This document shows positions 1 to 11,434 of a stretch of 64,000 bases of DNA, piece after piece; within the stretch, counting starts at the first letter, position 1; each line of letters starts with the position of its first letter. The stretch lies in contig NC_086179.1 in assembly GCF_023053635.1 (NCBI RefSeq), positions 1,192,001-1,256,000 on the forward strand, in the 5' to 3' direction. A program made the position numbers and the translations under genes. The notes below the pieces were generated by a model. The model made no database searches. It saw only the letters and a list, made by a program, of their open reading frames with translations, and was not told where the DNA came from. The DNA comes from Elgaria multicarinata webbii (taxonomy: Eukaryota; Chordata; Lepidosauria; Squamata; Anguidae).

Positions 1-261
1 GAATAACGGGCTCAAGTTAAAGGAAGGCAGATTCCAGCTGGACATCAGGAAAAACTGCCTGACTGTTGGAGCAGTGCGACAATGGAATCAGTTACCTAGG
101 GAGGTGGTGGGCTCTCCCACACTAGAGGCCTTCAAGAGGCAGCTGGACAACCCTCGGTCAGGGATGCTTTAGGGTGGATTCCTGCATTGAGCAGGGGGTT
201 GGACTCGATGGCCTTGGAGGCCCTTTCCAACTCTGCTATTCTATGATTCTATGATTCTATA
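1..261 (+). mobile_element. CR1 3' fragment (sense), cut by window edge
   Basis: The sequence starts inside the RT C-terminal coding part ([17 protein letters not shown]-like, degenerate) and ends with the octamer tail ATTCTATG repeated. It is the same family as the long copy at 52116. Confidence 0.85.
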
Positions 262-651
262 CTAAATTGGTGAGCCTTTCAGGTGCCACAAGACCATTTT
301 GTTGTTTTGCCTGCTGCTGCGGACTCACACAGCAGGCCCTCTGGAACTTGCAGCCAAATGTAAGTGATTCCTCCCCCGCCCCCGCCGCACACCTTAGCAC
401 AAAGACCCGGCATATCTCCAACCTAGAAGTCTAACAAGGCAGAAACATGGAGATTCCAATGTTACAAGATGAACCTTTTGGCCATGAAAGCAGCTCTATG
501 AACCGAAAGCACGTGAAGTTGAAGGAGTGACCACCAAACAGATCCATGGCCCAGGGTTAAAGTATAACCTGACCTGAAAGGACTCCCTGCCAGATAGGTC
601 TACAGTAAAAAAAAAAAAAAAAAAGTACTGTTAGAGCATGCACACACACAA

Positions 652-713
652 ACTTCGGCTATTGGGTGGTATAGAAATGCAATAAATAAATAAATAAATA
701 AATAAATAAATCA
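652..713 (+). repeat. L2-type 3' hairpin remnant with (AAAT)n tail
   Basis: TTCGGCTATTGGGTGGTATA then AATGCAATAAATAAATAAAT. The same end recurs at 16073, 18447, 35433, 48378 and 50042. Confidence 0.7.
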
Positions 714-2239
714 ACCCCAACATGTGAACCAAATTTACCAACAGGCAGCCTTATCAGTCTTGGGCAGTGCTGCATTTCGATTTCTGTTTGTTGGTTTAAA
801 AGTTATGCTTAAAAAGCACGATCTTTATGCTTTTGTTTTTAAAATACGGCATATCCTCAGCTTTTAGGATAGACAAAACAAATAAACACATTAACTGACT
901 GACTGGTTGGATCCTCCACCCCACCCCTGGCTACATCTGACACGGGGTCAGAATGGGTCAAAATCTTTTGCCACCCCCAAAGGTGAAGTTAGGCAGTCTC
1001 GTCTCACAACAGTTTCCTCTGCCCCAGAGCCCTGCTGCTGCTGCTGCTGCCTTCTGCCCCTCACCCGTTCCGTGGCCCCTGCTTTGCATGCCTGAAGGCC
1101 TCCAGTTCAGTCCCCAGCAGCACCTCCAGGTAGGGCTGGGAAAACGTCTACCTGAAACCCTGGAGAGCCACGGCTGCCAGTCTGTGTGGACAATGCTGGC
1201 CTAGATGGATCAAAGCAGGTTTGACTCTGTATAAGGTGGCTTCCGGTGTCCCAATGCCTTCAGGCTCCCCCACTCAAGCCTAGAGCTCCCCCCCCCCATG
1301 ACCACCTGCAGCACCAGGAAAAGTAATGGAACCATAGAGTTGAACGGGGCCATTTACGCCATTTGGTCTACCCATCCCCACTACCACCACCACCCTGCCA
1401 GGAAAGAGCAAGTGATTGTTCAGGAGGAATTGCTTGTAATAAAGTGTACGGAAGCTCTAGTTTTTGACTGCTGACTCAGACATGGACACACAGAACAGGC
1501 CTGCAGGCAGGCATCACTTTTGATCCTCTGCCTCGTGCTTATTTCTACCTAGAATCACTGTCTGGATAGAGAATTTGTTGTGTTCAAGACCTGCCTTGCA
1601 GAACAAAGGTTCATCCCTGCCAGTTCTCTGTCACCAGCATTGGCCAGCCGGTGACCTGTGAGATGTCCAGTGACCTAAGCAAGGCACAATGGAGAAGTTT
1701 CCACCTTGCTTCTTTGTGGAAGCTTAAGGGATGCTCAGGGAGGTGGGTGAGGCAGAATCCATTCAGGTGGTGCCTTGCAGGGCCCAGGGCAGGATCTGAC
1801 AGCTGTCAGCCAACACTGCTGCTGCTTCTCTCCCTGCTGTCAGCAGCTGCGAGCTCCTCGCCCTCTCTGAAGTTTGGAGCTCCAGCCCAAAACCGAGCTG
1901 TCCTTCAAAGGCTGCTGCCCTGTCTCTCCACCCCACAGCCTGCCCTTGCTGTTGCCTTCCTCCCCCTCCCCCCGGTCATGGCATTCTCCACACCAGTTAG
2001 GTGGAGAGATTTGCACCGACTAACACAGCAACTCTGGAGCCTCTTCTCTCTGGAGCAGCTACAATGGAAGCTGCCGCCAGGGATCCAGGACTCCGCACGT
2101 TAGCTGTGATAGGGCGGAATGAATGGATCTCTGGGGAGCCTGGCAGGCAGGTGGCATAGAGACATCTTCTTCCTGCCTCTCTAGCCTACGGCATCATGAA
2201 CTGCTGGGGCTGCGTGTCACACGCACCAGACAGCAAAAC
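714..2239. other. Unassigned sequence, probably IMPDH1 intron
   Basis: No convincing exon or repeat was recognised. There is a short (CTG)n at 1029-1047 and C-runs near 1290. Short frames here have no known motifs. Confidence 0.4.
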
Positions 2240-2520
2240 CTCAGGTGGAGAAACTTTGGCCAAATTCCTGGAGAAGAAGGGTCTCAGTGGCTACTCGTCC
2301 TGATGGCTATGTGTTACCTCCAGTACCAGAAGCAGTATGCCCATGTACACCAGCTGCTGGGGAACATGGGTGGGAGGGTGCTGTCGCACCCATGTCCTGC
2401 TTGTGGGTTTCCTGTGGGCAGCTGGTTGGCCTCTGTGGGAACAGCACGCTGGACGAGACGGACCCTTGGTCTGATCCAGCCTAGCCAGAGCTTTGGGCCT
2501 TGGCATTTCTGCCTTCTGAA
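2240..2520 (+). mobile_element. Older CR1-like 3' fragment (sense)
   Basis: GCCAAATTCCTGGAGAAGAA, the CCAGCTGCTGGGGAACATGG block and CTTGGTCTGATCCAGC match the 3' end of the second CR1-like family (compare 33208, 44489, 54410). Confidence 0.75.
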
Positions 2521-2553
2521 GGTTCCTTCTGGGCCAGCCCAGCTACCTCTTGG

Positions 2554-2556
<3 letters not shown>

Positions 2557-2600
<44 letters not shown>

Positions 2601-2665
2601 TCTTGCCCGCCTCTCCATTTTGATCAAGGTGGGGAGCAACAATAAATGATAAAATACATGTGGTA
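2557..2665 (-). repeat. L2 3' end (antisense) with (TAA)n tract
   Basis: (TAA)n at 2557-2600 is followed by TTCTTGCCCGCCTCTCCATT TTGATC, the reverse of the L2 3' UTR at 45000-45070. Confidence 0.65.
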
Positions 2666-2707
2666 CCCATGTTGCTCCGGGGTGGGGGTAGTCAATTTAG
2701 GCCAAAA

Positions 2708-2842
2708 TGCCAAGGCACAAGGCTCCAGACCAGGGCTACGGAACCCAGCGCCCTCTCATAAACCCCAGGCAGCATGGCTATTGTCCAGGGATGATGGGAG
2801 TTGCAGTCCAAAATATCTGGTGGGCACCAGGTTGACTTAAGC
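2708..2842. repeat. Palindromic repeat family C (TGTAGTCCAA type), partial
   Basis: GCATGGCTATTGTCCAGGG, GATGATGGGAGTTGCAGTCC, GGGCACCAGGTTGACTTAAG: right half of a palindromic element common in this window. Confidence 0.6.
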
Positions 2843-3229
2843 CCTTCCTCTTTAGACAACCACGTGTATTCTGTGTTCTCCCGTGTCCCCCACCATTCGC
2901 ACAGCTTCTACACTCCTGATAGGCCAGACCAAACAAAGGAACATTGAACAGAGAAGCGGTTCCTATACCGTGATAAAAGACACACACACAGAGAATGCGG
3001 GCAGTTTTGCCGTTTGAACTCACTCCATGCAGGTCAGTTTGCTTTTGCTGCTCTGAAGCTCTACGCATTTACTGGGCGGTGGGTGTCAAAAGCACCATTA
3101 TGTGGTAGAAGAGGAAACGATACTTCGGAAGTCATAAGGACTCCAAAGCGCATCAGGAACCCTGTCCATCCCCTGCCGGCCCCTGATTTTAAACGGAAGA
3201 AGCAACTCGCGTTCGCCCAAGCGGCCGGT

Positions 3230-4420
3230 GGGCCTCTTGGCCACTGCCTGACCCCGCTCCTCGGGGGCCTTTGGGAAGTCGAGCGAGCCCCAGGCGCACA
3301 GGCGCACAGAGCCGCGCAGAAGAGGGCCCAGCCCGCGGCGCCTGGAGGGCGGCTGGGGGGAGGGGGGCAGAGCGCAGCGCAGCAGCAGGAGGGCAGCCCA
3401 CCGCCAGGCTCCTCCGCAGTCCTCGGGGAGCGCCATGGTCAGTCCGCCAAGGACGTGGCGTCCCTTCGGATCCCCCCCCCACTCACTCCGCCCAACTGGG
3501 GGGCTCGAGGGGGCACCCGGGGCAGTTCGAGCCGGTCCTAGGTCCGCTCGCAAAGCCAAGCCCGCGGAGACCCGTCCCGCGCGCCACCGGACCCCGTCTG
3601 CTCAGAAGCCAGCCCCGCTGGGAGGCGACCCCCCACCCAACCACCGACCCACCCACCCCACACGCCTCGGCCGTCTCACCTCTCCGGTTCGTAGCCGGCC
3701 TGCAGGAGGCGGGCGTTGTACCTCTGCGCTGCCGTCTCGTGTCCCGCGTGGTGCGGGGCGCAACCGTTGGGGGCCCCGCCGGGGCGCAGAGTCCTCTGGC
3801 CGGCCAGCGCCGGCTCCCGCACCGGCCCCACAATCAGGCTGTAATCGTAGCACTCGGGGGGCGCCGCTTCGTCCCCGGCGCCGCCCGGCCCCGCCCGCCC
3901 GTCCATGCCCGCAGCTAGCGAGGCAGGGGCTCCGGGGCGCTCGCCGACGAAGGCTCGGGTCGAGCGGGTCGAGAAGGAGGCGCCGCGCGCGCGCGGGCGG
4001 GCAGGCCCAGCCTCGACGGGGCGCACGGCCGTCGGCGCCTCCCCGGACCAGGACAGGCGGCAGCAGCGGCCGCGGGCTGGCTCGCTCTGGGCAGGCACGC
4101 CGGCGGAGCTGGCAGAGGGCTGCCCGCGGATTGCCACGTCCCTCCGCCTCCCGCTGCCCGAGATGTCTCTACCCCGCCCCCGGGCAGAAGCTGCGCCAGG
4201 CGGCTCAGAGCCAACGCTGCCCTGGGATGCGCCGGGTGCGCGTGTGTGGCAGCGCCTAAGCCCCCTCCGCCCCCCGCGCGGAACTCGGGGGGGGGGGAAT
4301 GCGCCACGGGGACCACTCCCCATTAAGTCCAGCACAACTCGATCGCCAGGAACCCCCCCCCCCCCAGTGACACCACCCCCTGCGCTGGCCTCCGCCGCCT
4401 CGAAAGACCCCGCCCCCCAA
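3230..4420. promoter_or_regulatory. CpG island / probable IMPDH1 promoter region
   Basis: Dense CpG and GC-rich sequence surrounds the IMPDH1 first coding exon and drops off on both sides. Long overlapping open frames in all registers here (up to about 500 codons) come from the scarcity of A/T-rich stop codons and are not genes. Transcription is expected leftward from about 4.0-4.4 kb. No clear TATA box is seen. Confidence 0.6.
3680..3906 (-). CDS. IMPDH1: IMPDH1 5' coding exon (long, retina-type N-terminus); partial gene
   Basis: IMPDH1 oxidises IMP to XMP with NAD+, the rate-limiting step of guanine nucleotide synthesis; it is cytosolic and important in photoreceptors. The exon encodes 75 residues plus two bases from ATG 3906, in good Kozak context (GGC ATG G), to a donor AG|GTGAGA with GT at 3679-3678. 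Residues 55-75 contain GHETAAQRYNARLL followed by QAGYEPE. This nearly matches, from memory, the N-terminal block of the long human IMPDH1 isoform (GHETAAQRYSARLL). Residues 1-54, including PECYDYSLIVGP, have no counterpart that I recall. The catalytic exons must lie beyond the left edge. The exon sits in a CpG island and is divergent from HILPDA, as in mammals. The frame stays open upstream of the ATG, so the start is chosen on context. Identity rests on one conserved block plus synteny. Confidence 0.8.
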
Positions 4421-4744
4421 GTGGGGACGGGACCAGAAAGAGCCAACAAAGGGGAAGATGCCTCTGTACATGTGCAGAGTGCTATTGCTTTGCTGACATA
4501 TCTAAAAGTAGGCAATGGAGAGGGTAGCCTGCCCAGCCCTTTAAGAAACTGGCAGTTGGTAGCGAGTTTCTGGCAGAACCCCAAATTCTCACCTGAGAGT
4601 CTTGTCGGGAATTGGGGGATGGAGCAGGAAGTCCGTCATACGTGCTCACACATGCTTAAACAATGCCCTGTCTGTGAAGAAAGTGCCTCTGAGCATACGG
4701 CAGGTGCATTTCCCTCAACACATCACAGCTCAGCCCTTGGATTA

Positions 4745-4830
4745 GGCAGCCATGGGGAGCCCACAGTCCTCGTGATGGGGCTGATGGGAGCTGGAGTCAA
4801 AAACATCTGCCTGGACTCCGGAAGGTCATT
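4745..4830. repeat. Palindromic repeat family C, half copy
   Basis: GGGGCTGATGGGAGCTGGAG TC then AACATCTGCCTGGACTCC; degraded. Confidence 0.45.
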
Positions 4831-5774
4831 TAGGTCTGAGGGTCCATCTCTCCCTCAGCCGCCCCAATGCCGACCCCCCCCCCAGGCCCGACCAAAAGGC
4901 AATGTTGTAGAGACAGCCCCCAGCTGGGAAGGAGGGGGCAACGTCCATGCCAGGGCCCTGCACAGCCCCAGCCCAGGCAGGCTGGGTCACAGGGAACCTC
5001 ACAGGAATGACCTTCGGAAGGGCACAGAGCCTCAGACGACTCCTGGCACCAGGGAGCCCAGCCTCACCTGTGGCACTCATGGGTGGTCATGGCCACATTC
5101 TCCAGCCCACGGAGTGACTGACATCCTGGGAGGCCTGCCGGCCACTCCTCTTCTCCCTCCCCAACCTGCCTGCCTGCCAGTGGCCTCCCTCTCCACCCCA
5201 ACGCTTCGCCCAAGCGCTGGGTTCAGCTCCACTCAGCCAGCCAGCCGGGGCCTCGGTGCTTCTGCGTGCCACCCAGAGTCGCAGGGGAGAAATGGTGGCC
5301 ATCATCCAAGTGCCCCCCGGGTGCCGCCGCTTCCCGCTTCCCACTCTTTCTTCCTCTTCCTCCCCCCCTCCCCCCACGTATTGGGCAGAAGCGCTCACCT
5401 CCGCATGTTGGCATTCGTTTGATCTGTCTGACCTGCAGCCTACTGGGCTCCCTGTCTGTGTCCTGCTGCTCTGCCACGTGGCATCCTGCTTCGCTTTGCC
5501 AAGAGAACACGACTGCGTGCCCTCACACTGTGAAGAACTCCCCCCACCCCCGGTCATTTCCATAAGGTAGAGCATGGTAAGGAAGGAGCCCACCCCGCAA
5601 GGGATAGCTGCTGTTAGCAGATGGGGGGGGTTAGAACAGGGTGCAGAACCTGAGGTCCTGGGTCCCAGTCCAGCCCTCCAGAGTTCCCCAGGCAGCCACA
5701 CCTCCCCCCCCCCAATCACTTGGTGATTTCCCACGGCTTTTGTGCGGTTCCCCTTCATTCTAAGATGTCAAAAT

Positions 5775-6292
5775 TAGGGCTGTGCATGGACACACACACA
5801 CCTCGATCTGCTCTGGATCCCAGTCCGCAACTTCCAGATTGGGTCATCTGCCTATGCTCCAATCCGATCCACTGCGGAGCACCGGATCTGAATTGGAGCA
5901 CCGTGGCGGCAGCGGCAGGTAAGGCCCCCCTCCCTCCTCACCACTTACCTGCCTCCATCACGGTCCAGCAGGGGCTTCAACTGAGGCCAAGGCCTCAGTT
6001 GAAGCCACCACAGGACCACAACAGAGGCAGGTAAGCCCCCCTCCCCCTGCCCCCTTACCTGGCTCTGCCGCCGTCGCCCCACGGACTGCGGCGGCAACAG
6101 GTAAGCCCCCCTCCTGCCACACTTACCTTTTTTTCAGAACTCCAGATTGAGGCAAAGGATCCGCCTTGTCTTGATCTGCTTCATCTCGATCGGTAGCTCC
6201 TCCGACCCGATCTGTCTCTGATTTTGTCGGAGGCAAATCAGGCCACTTCACTATCAGTTCTAAGAACCGAAGAGAAGCAGAGCACAGCCCTA
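5775..6292. mobile_element. hAT-like family H, copy 1 (CAGGTAAG-bearing)
   Basis: Termini TAGGGCTGTGCATGG and AGCACAGCCCTA; imperfect 8-bp flanks GTCAAAAT/GTTGAAAT. Interior carries CAGGTAAG at 5916, 6028 and 6098 and its complement CTTACCTG at 5944 and 6054, around the hairpin CTTCAACTGAGGCCAAGG / CCTCAGTTGAAG. Confidence 0.82.
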
Positions 6293-6544
6293 GTTGAAAT
6301 GCCTCCTCTGCTAAACCTCAGCTTCAGGCAGCAAGAGCGTAAAGCTAACTGGGCCACGACCCTTTGGCCTTTGGGCCACGCCACTTTGGCCTTTAGCCCC
6401 AGGAGCTTCTCTGAAATAGAATCGGGCCCTTGGGCCACAGGACTTGCTTTAGAATGTGGCTGGATTCCCCCCCCCTCCGGAAGAAGCGCAGCAGGACTTC
6501 AGCTTCCCTTCGTTCATTTGCACCCTGTTGCTCAGCCTCCACCC

Positions 6545-6650
6545 AAGTTTTATTATTTATTGTTTTTATTTCTCACATTTCTAGACAGACCCAATAGCTG
6601 AAGCTCTCTGGGCAGTTCAAAACAATTAAAGCCATTCAATATAAAAGTTT
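6545..6650 (-). repeat. L2-type 3' hairpin fragment (antisense)
   Basis: CCAATAGCTGAAGCTCTCTG GGCAG preceded by an AT-rich tail. Confidence 0.6.
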
Positions 6651-6888
6651 AAAAGTGTTACCTTGCAAATTCCGCTTTGCTCGCTGCAGGATGAGTGTAG
6701 TCTGAAAGCTCCATCACACCTGGGGTTAACACGCTCCCTGCTGTCGCTTCTCTGCCCGTGTTTTCCTTCCTCAGTTACTTCCTTTTTTCAAAAGAGGAAG
6801 TACAGAACCAGCACAGGGCCCATTGAGTCCACTGATCTAATGGCGCTGCTTCTCCTGCACACAGCAGGAGAGACCAGCAATTCCGTGT

Positions 6889-6891
<3 letters not shown>

Positions 6892-6944
<53 letters not shown>

Positions 6945-6990
6945 TTTATTTCTTAGCTGCCTCTCCATTTTGATCGAGGTGGGACACATT
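6892..6990 (-). repeat. L2 3' end (antisense) with (AAT)n tract
   Basis: (AAT)n at 6892-6943, then CTTAGCTGCCTCTCCATTTT GATCGAGG, like 2557-2665. Confidence 0.65.
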
Positions 6991-7354
6991 GGACTTAACT
7001 GGGGAGGGGGGGATTGTCATGCAAGGAAGGCCAGAAGGGGTGGAAGGGGCGCGGGAGGCAGACGACGTCATGTGAGGGACCTCAGCAAACTCCGTGAGTC
7101 CCAGGAACGAGCGTGCAATATAACGCTCGTCGTAGCGATGCACCTGGTGTGGTTTCCCAGTCAATTCCCCCCCTCCACCCCCCTCCAATGATTACTAGTG
7201 GCAAAAGCCACTGGTGCGATGAAACCAGGGTGTCACCTTTGACCTTCTCCTCTCCTTTTCATCTAATACAGGCGAAGCAGTTGATGTCCTGAATCGGTAA
7301 CAGACTGGGTGAGCACCAATAAACTCAATCCAGACAAGATGGAAATATTGCACG

Positions 7355-7357
<3 letters not shown>

Positions 7358-7396
<39 letters not shown>

Positions 7397-7400
7397 GTGT
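7358..7400. repeat. (GT)n microsatellite
   Basis: GT dinucleotides with one GC interruption. Confidence 0.9.
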
Positions 7401-7439
7401 TCCTCTGTCTGTCGGAGTGGGCTTCCCCCTATTCTGGAG

Positions 7440-7912
7440 GGGGCTCCTGTTTGAATTATTGCAATTCGTTATACGTGGGGCTGCCTTTGGAATTTGTCTC
7501 AAAGTAAATGGCTAGGCTGTTAACTGGGACTGGCCAGTACGATTGTATTACATCAGTACTTTGCAATCTACACTGGGTGCCAGCCCGTTTCTGGGCCCGA
7601 TTCAAAATGCTGGTATGAACCTTTAAAGTCCTAAACAGCTTGGGGCCAGGTTACCTGTGGAAGCATCCCCTTCTGGCCTGGACAGTTGGATTGCTGCCTA
7701 AGGGCCTCCTCCAGGTGGCCCTGCCAAAAGGAGGCAAGGTGGGAGACTACAAGAGAAAGGGCCTTTTTAGTGCTGGCACCCCAGCCATGGAATTATGGGT
7801 GTTTTGACATTATGGGCAAAGAACTTATTCTCCCAAACACGTGAGGAACTGTTTTTGGTGTTTTGTTTTAGATCTTCTCAGTGTTTTATCCTTGCTGCTA
7901 CTTTTACTTTGG

Positions 7913-7976
<64 letters not shown>

Positions 7977-8190
7977 TTTATATAGCACCATCAATGTACA
8001 TGGTGCTGTACAGAGTAAAACAGTAAATAGCAAGACCCTGCCGCATAGGCTTACATTCTAATAAAATCATAATAAAACAATAAAACAATTATGTGCCACT
8101 GTTGGTTTTAACTTTGACTTTTTGCCCTTAATAATTTGTACATTGCCCAGAGAACTTCAGTTGTTGGGGAATTTAAAAATGTAACAAACA
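7440..8190 (+). mobile_element. Degraded L2-type LINE 3' region with an inserted repeat
   Basis: AACAGCTTGGGGCCAGGTTA (ALNGLGPGYL in L2), GGCACCCCAGCCATGGAATT and, after an insert at 7912-8095, GTACATTGCCCAGAGAACTT CAG fit an L2 body plus 3' UTR. Frames are broken throughout. Confidence 0.65.
7912..8095. repeat. Dispersed repeat: (ATT)n + GCACCATCAATGTACATGG type
   Basis: (ATT)n then (TTTA)n is followed by CACCATCAATGTACATGGTG, matching 38004-38170. Unidentified class, probably a SINE or LINE 3' end. Confidence 0.7.
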
Positions 8191-8220
8191 AATTAGCCGA
8201 ACCTGTCCTGATCTTCACAA

Positions 8221-8626
8221 AATCATACAATAGCAGAGTTGGAAGGGGCCTACAAGGCCATCGAGTCCAACCTCCTGCTCAATGCAGGAATCCACCCTAC
8301 AGCATCCCTGACAGATGGTTGTCCAGCTGCCTCTTGAAGGCCTCTAGTGTGGGAGAGCCCACAACGTCCCTAGGTAACTGGTTCCATTGCCGTACTGCTC
8401 TAACAGTCAGGAAGTTTTTCCTGATGTCCAGCCGGAATCTGGCTTCCTTTAACTTGAGCCCGTTATTCCATGTCCTGCACTCTGGGAGGATCAAGAAGAG
8501 ATCCTGGCCCTCCTCTGTGTGACAACCTTTTAAGTATTTGAAGAGTGCTATCATGTCTCCCCTCCATCTTCTCTTCTCCAGGCTAAACATGCCCAGTTCT
8601 TTCAGTCTCTCTTCATAGGGCTTTTC
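8221..8626 (-). mobile_element. CR1 3' fragment (antisense)
   Basis: This begins with the reverse complement of the octamer tail (ATCATACAATAGCAGAGTTG) and runs to the RT C-terminus ([19 protein letters not shown] on the minus strand). It is 5'-truncated. Confidence 0.88.
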
Positions 8627-9299
8627 TTTAATGACCGTGACTCTAGCAATAGGTTTCTCCTCTTCCACAGCTCCATATGGCAGGTTCTCAGTGTGCCATT
8701 TCGGCAATGGGAAACTGTGGCTGAGTGGACAAGCAGCCCAAGATGCCTGGCGGGCTCATAGCTGAGCAGGGAGGCCAATCTATCTGGTTTCCTTGGCCAG
8801 CCAAGGCCATCTTGCTGTCCCACTGCTTTGGCACCATGTTCTTGCTACCTAATCAGGATGTAATGCCTCTCGGCCTTTTCTGGCACTGCTCAGAAGAAGA
8901 GCTGGAGAGCTTCTATGCTGGGCTGGTGGCTGTGCAAAGGACAACGCTGTTCCAGCTCCTTGCATGTGGCTTTGTTGCTGCCTACTAGATGACCTGCCAG
9001 TCCTGCTCTGCCCCCCCCCTCCCTGAAAGGGGCCAGCAAATATTTGTTGGTTTGGCTGCCCCAAAACTATTGATCCCACGCACTGTTTACAAGCACACAC
9101 ACAACTTAAAGGCAAGCCAGAATAACGTCTGACGTTTGCAAATCCAGGAAATGTATGTTTAATTGGTCACTTTACTTATTTCTTTTAATATGTAGCATTT
9201 CCATCACCAACAATTCAGAAAGTGTGATGGTAACATTAGAATCTTCATTTAAAATACCCTATTAAAACCCCACATTCAGCTCTAGTCTAAAAACACACA
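8627..9299. other. Unassigned spacer
   Basis: No gene or repeat family recognised between the CR1 and family B MITE. 9441-9973 is similar and holds (TTCG)n(TTCA)n near 9764-9794. Confidence 0.35.
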
Positions 9300-9440
9300 G
9301 GCCGTTTCTACACCTGCCTTTTTCCCCGGGATCGTCCCGGGATCATCCCTGTGCATCCAAATGACACACAGGGGATCCCGGGAGCAGGCAGGGGGGATCC
9401 CTCCATTTTCCTGGGATAATCCTTAGGTGTAGAAAGGGCC
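9300..9440. mobile_element. Fold-back MITE family B, copy 1
   Basis: GGCCGTTTCTACACCTG and TAGGTGTAGAAAGGGCC are inverted ends; centre GGGATCATCCCTGTG / CACACAGGGGATCCCGGGAG. Confidence 0.75.
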
Positions 9441-9973
9441 ACAATTTCTCACCAAGCACTGTGAGCCCCAAATGGCTGGCTGGCCTCCCCTCCTCCTCAC
9501 CCCCCCGTCCCCCCCCCCAAGCCTGCCCTGATCCTGGTGCACTCAGCTGGGGCTGCGTTTCCTTTGGCAGGCCGGAGCTGGCAGGAGCAAGTCCCTTCGC
9601 CTGGATATTGTTGACAGCAGCAGCCTTGTTGTTTGGGATCCTTGAACTAACTCTCCCAGGAGAAGTGAAAAAGCAACAGCAGAACACAAAGCCACAGAGG
9701 ATGTGGCTGGCGTGCAGCGTCTTGCCAGCCAAGAAACTGCACCCTGGTCTACTCCACAGCCATCGTTCGTTCGTTCGTTCATTCATTCATTCATGATGTT
9801 GTTTGTTATTGTTGTTGCACCATCTCCCTGGCACTCCACTGAGTAACACAAAGCCAAAAAAAAAAAAAGGCTCCCTGCCCTGAGGAGGTTACAATCTATA
9901 TATGGATAGTGGAGTTAATAACGGAGTGAATGGGAAAAAGAGCAGGGAGCTGCAGTGTGTGTGTGTGTGTGTG

Positions 9974-10075
9974 ATAGAATCATAGAATCATAGAATAGTA
10001 GAGTAGGAAGGGGTCTATAAGGCCATCCAGTCCAACCCCCTGCTCAATGCAGGAATCCACCTTCAAGCATCCCTG
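9974..10075 (-). mobile_element. CR1 3' end, about 100 bp (antisense)
   Basis: Only the terminal untranslated part is present, from ATAGAATCATAGAATCATAG to the GCATCCCTGA motif. A (GT)n tract abuts its 3' end. Confidence 0.85.
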
Positions 10076-10521
10076 AAAGGGGGAGGCATAAGGGAGGAGG
10101 ATGTGAGCAAACATGGCCACATGGATTTAGGCTTCATTTCACTCTGTCTATGATGGTGGAGGGTACGGTGTGTGGGGGCAGGGGATTTGAGAGGCTACAG
10201 CCAGGTCTACCCACCCAAGCCTTATGACCAACATGGGAGAAGTATTTGGTTGGTGAGTAACAGGGCCAGGACCTTCTAGCCATTTCCCAAATGGGGAGTG
10301 TGTTTTCCACAGTGCCCCACTGGGCTTCAAGAAGCTGCTCCCAGCTGAGCATACTCACACCTGGCTGGCTGCTAGGCAGGCGCTTCCCTTACCCTCTGAT
10401 TCCTTGGCGTCCCCCTCGCCCCGGCCCAGTACTATCTCCCACAACGCGCCGCCCCCGCAGCCTCCCCACTCACCAGGGCAGACGGGAGGCCAGAGCCAGC
10501 GGTGCACTCCTGCAACATGAC

Positions 10522-10840
10522 TAGGATGACCATATGAAAAGGAGGACAGGGCTCCTGTATCTTTAACAGTTGCATAGAAAAGGGAGTTTCAGCAGGTGTC
10601 ATTTGTATATATGGAGAACCTGGTGAAATTCCCTCTTTACCACCATAGTTAAAGTGCAGGAGCTATACCAGAGTGACCAGATTTAAAAGAGGGCAGGGCT
10701 CCTGCAGCTTTAACTGTTGTGATGAAGAGGGAATTTCACCAGGTTCTCCATATATACAAATAACTCCTGCTGAAATTCCCTTTTAAATACAACTGTTAAA
10801 GATACAGAAGCCCTGTCCTCCTTTTCATGTGGTCACCCTA
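10522..10840. mobile_element. Fold-back MITE family A, copy 1
   Basis: Terminal TAGGATGACCATATGAAAAG and CATGTGGTCACCCTA are inverted; the second half begins GAGTGACCAGATTTAAAAG and repeats the first half in direct orientation. Flanks AACATGAC/AACATGCC resemble an 8-bp target duplication. Confidence 0.85.
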
Positions 10841-10868
10841 AACATGCCGAGCCTGGAAGAGGGCCTGG

Positions 10869-11187
10869 TAGGGTGACCATATGAAAAGGAGGACAGGGCT
10901 CCTGTATCTTTAAAGTTGTATAGAAAAGGGAATTTCAGCAAGTGTCATTTGAATGCATGTAGCAGCTGGTGAAATTTTGTCTTCATCATAAGAATTAAAG
11001 CTGCAGGAGTCCTGCCCTCTTGACCAGATACAAAAGAGAAGAGGGCGCCTGCACCTTTAACTATTGCTATGAAAAGGGAATTTCACCAGATGCTGTCTGC
11101 GTACAAATGACACCTGCTGAAAATCCTTTTTCTCTACAACTGTTAAAGCTACAGGAGCCCTGTCCTCCTTTTCATATGGTCACCCTA
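10869..11187. mobile_element. Fold-back MITE family A, copy 2
   Basis: TAGGGTGACCATATGAAAAG to CATATGGTCACCCTA, 28 bp after copy 1. CCTGG is repeated at both ends, shorter than the usual duplication. Confidence 0.85.
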
Positions 11188-11302
11188 CCTGGGAGGCCGC
11201 TCTGGCTAGTCCCAGGCACTTCTTGCTGATAGCACTGGACTTTGCATGTGCTCAGAGGCAGCCTGTTTGTATGCTGCGCATTCCAGACCAGGACCAGGCT
11301 TG

Positions 11303-11412
11303 AGCAGCTGGACAACCATCTGTCAGGGATGCTTTAGAGTGGATTCCTGCAATGAGCAGGGGGTTGGACTCGATGGCCTTAGAGGCCCCTTCCAACTCTA
11401 CTATTCTATGAG
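11303..11412 (+). mobile_element. CR1 3' end, about 110 bp (sense)
   Basis: It matches the last 110 bp of the CR1 family, ending in a single TATTCTATGA rather than the usual tandem octamers. Confidence 0.85.
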
Positions 11413-11434
11413 GTTGGATTCACATTAAACCCTA

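Noticed and set aside
2314-2670. Frame with a run of tyrosines
   Set aside because: Translation of the (TAA)n microsatellite at an L2 3' end.
3905-5422. 505-codon open frame on the plus strand over the IMPDH1 CpG island
   Set aside because: Low-complexity, Pro/Arg/Ala-rich translation with overlapping long frames on both strands; explained by GC-rich composition. It is antisense to the supported IMPDH1 exon.
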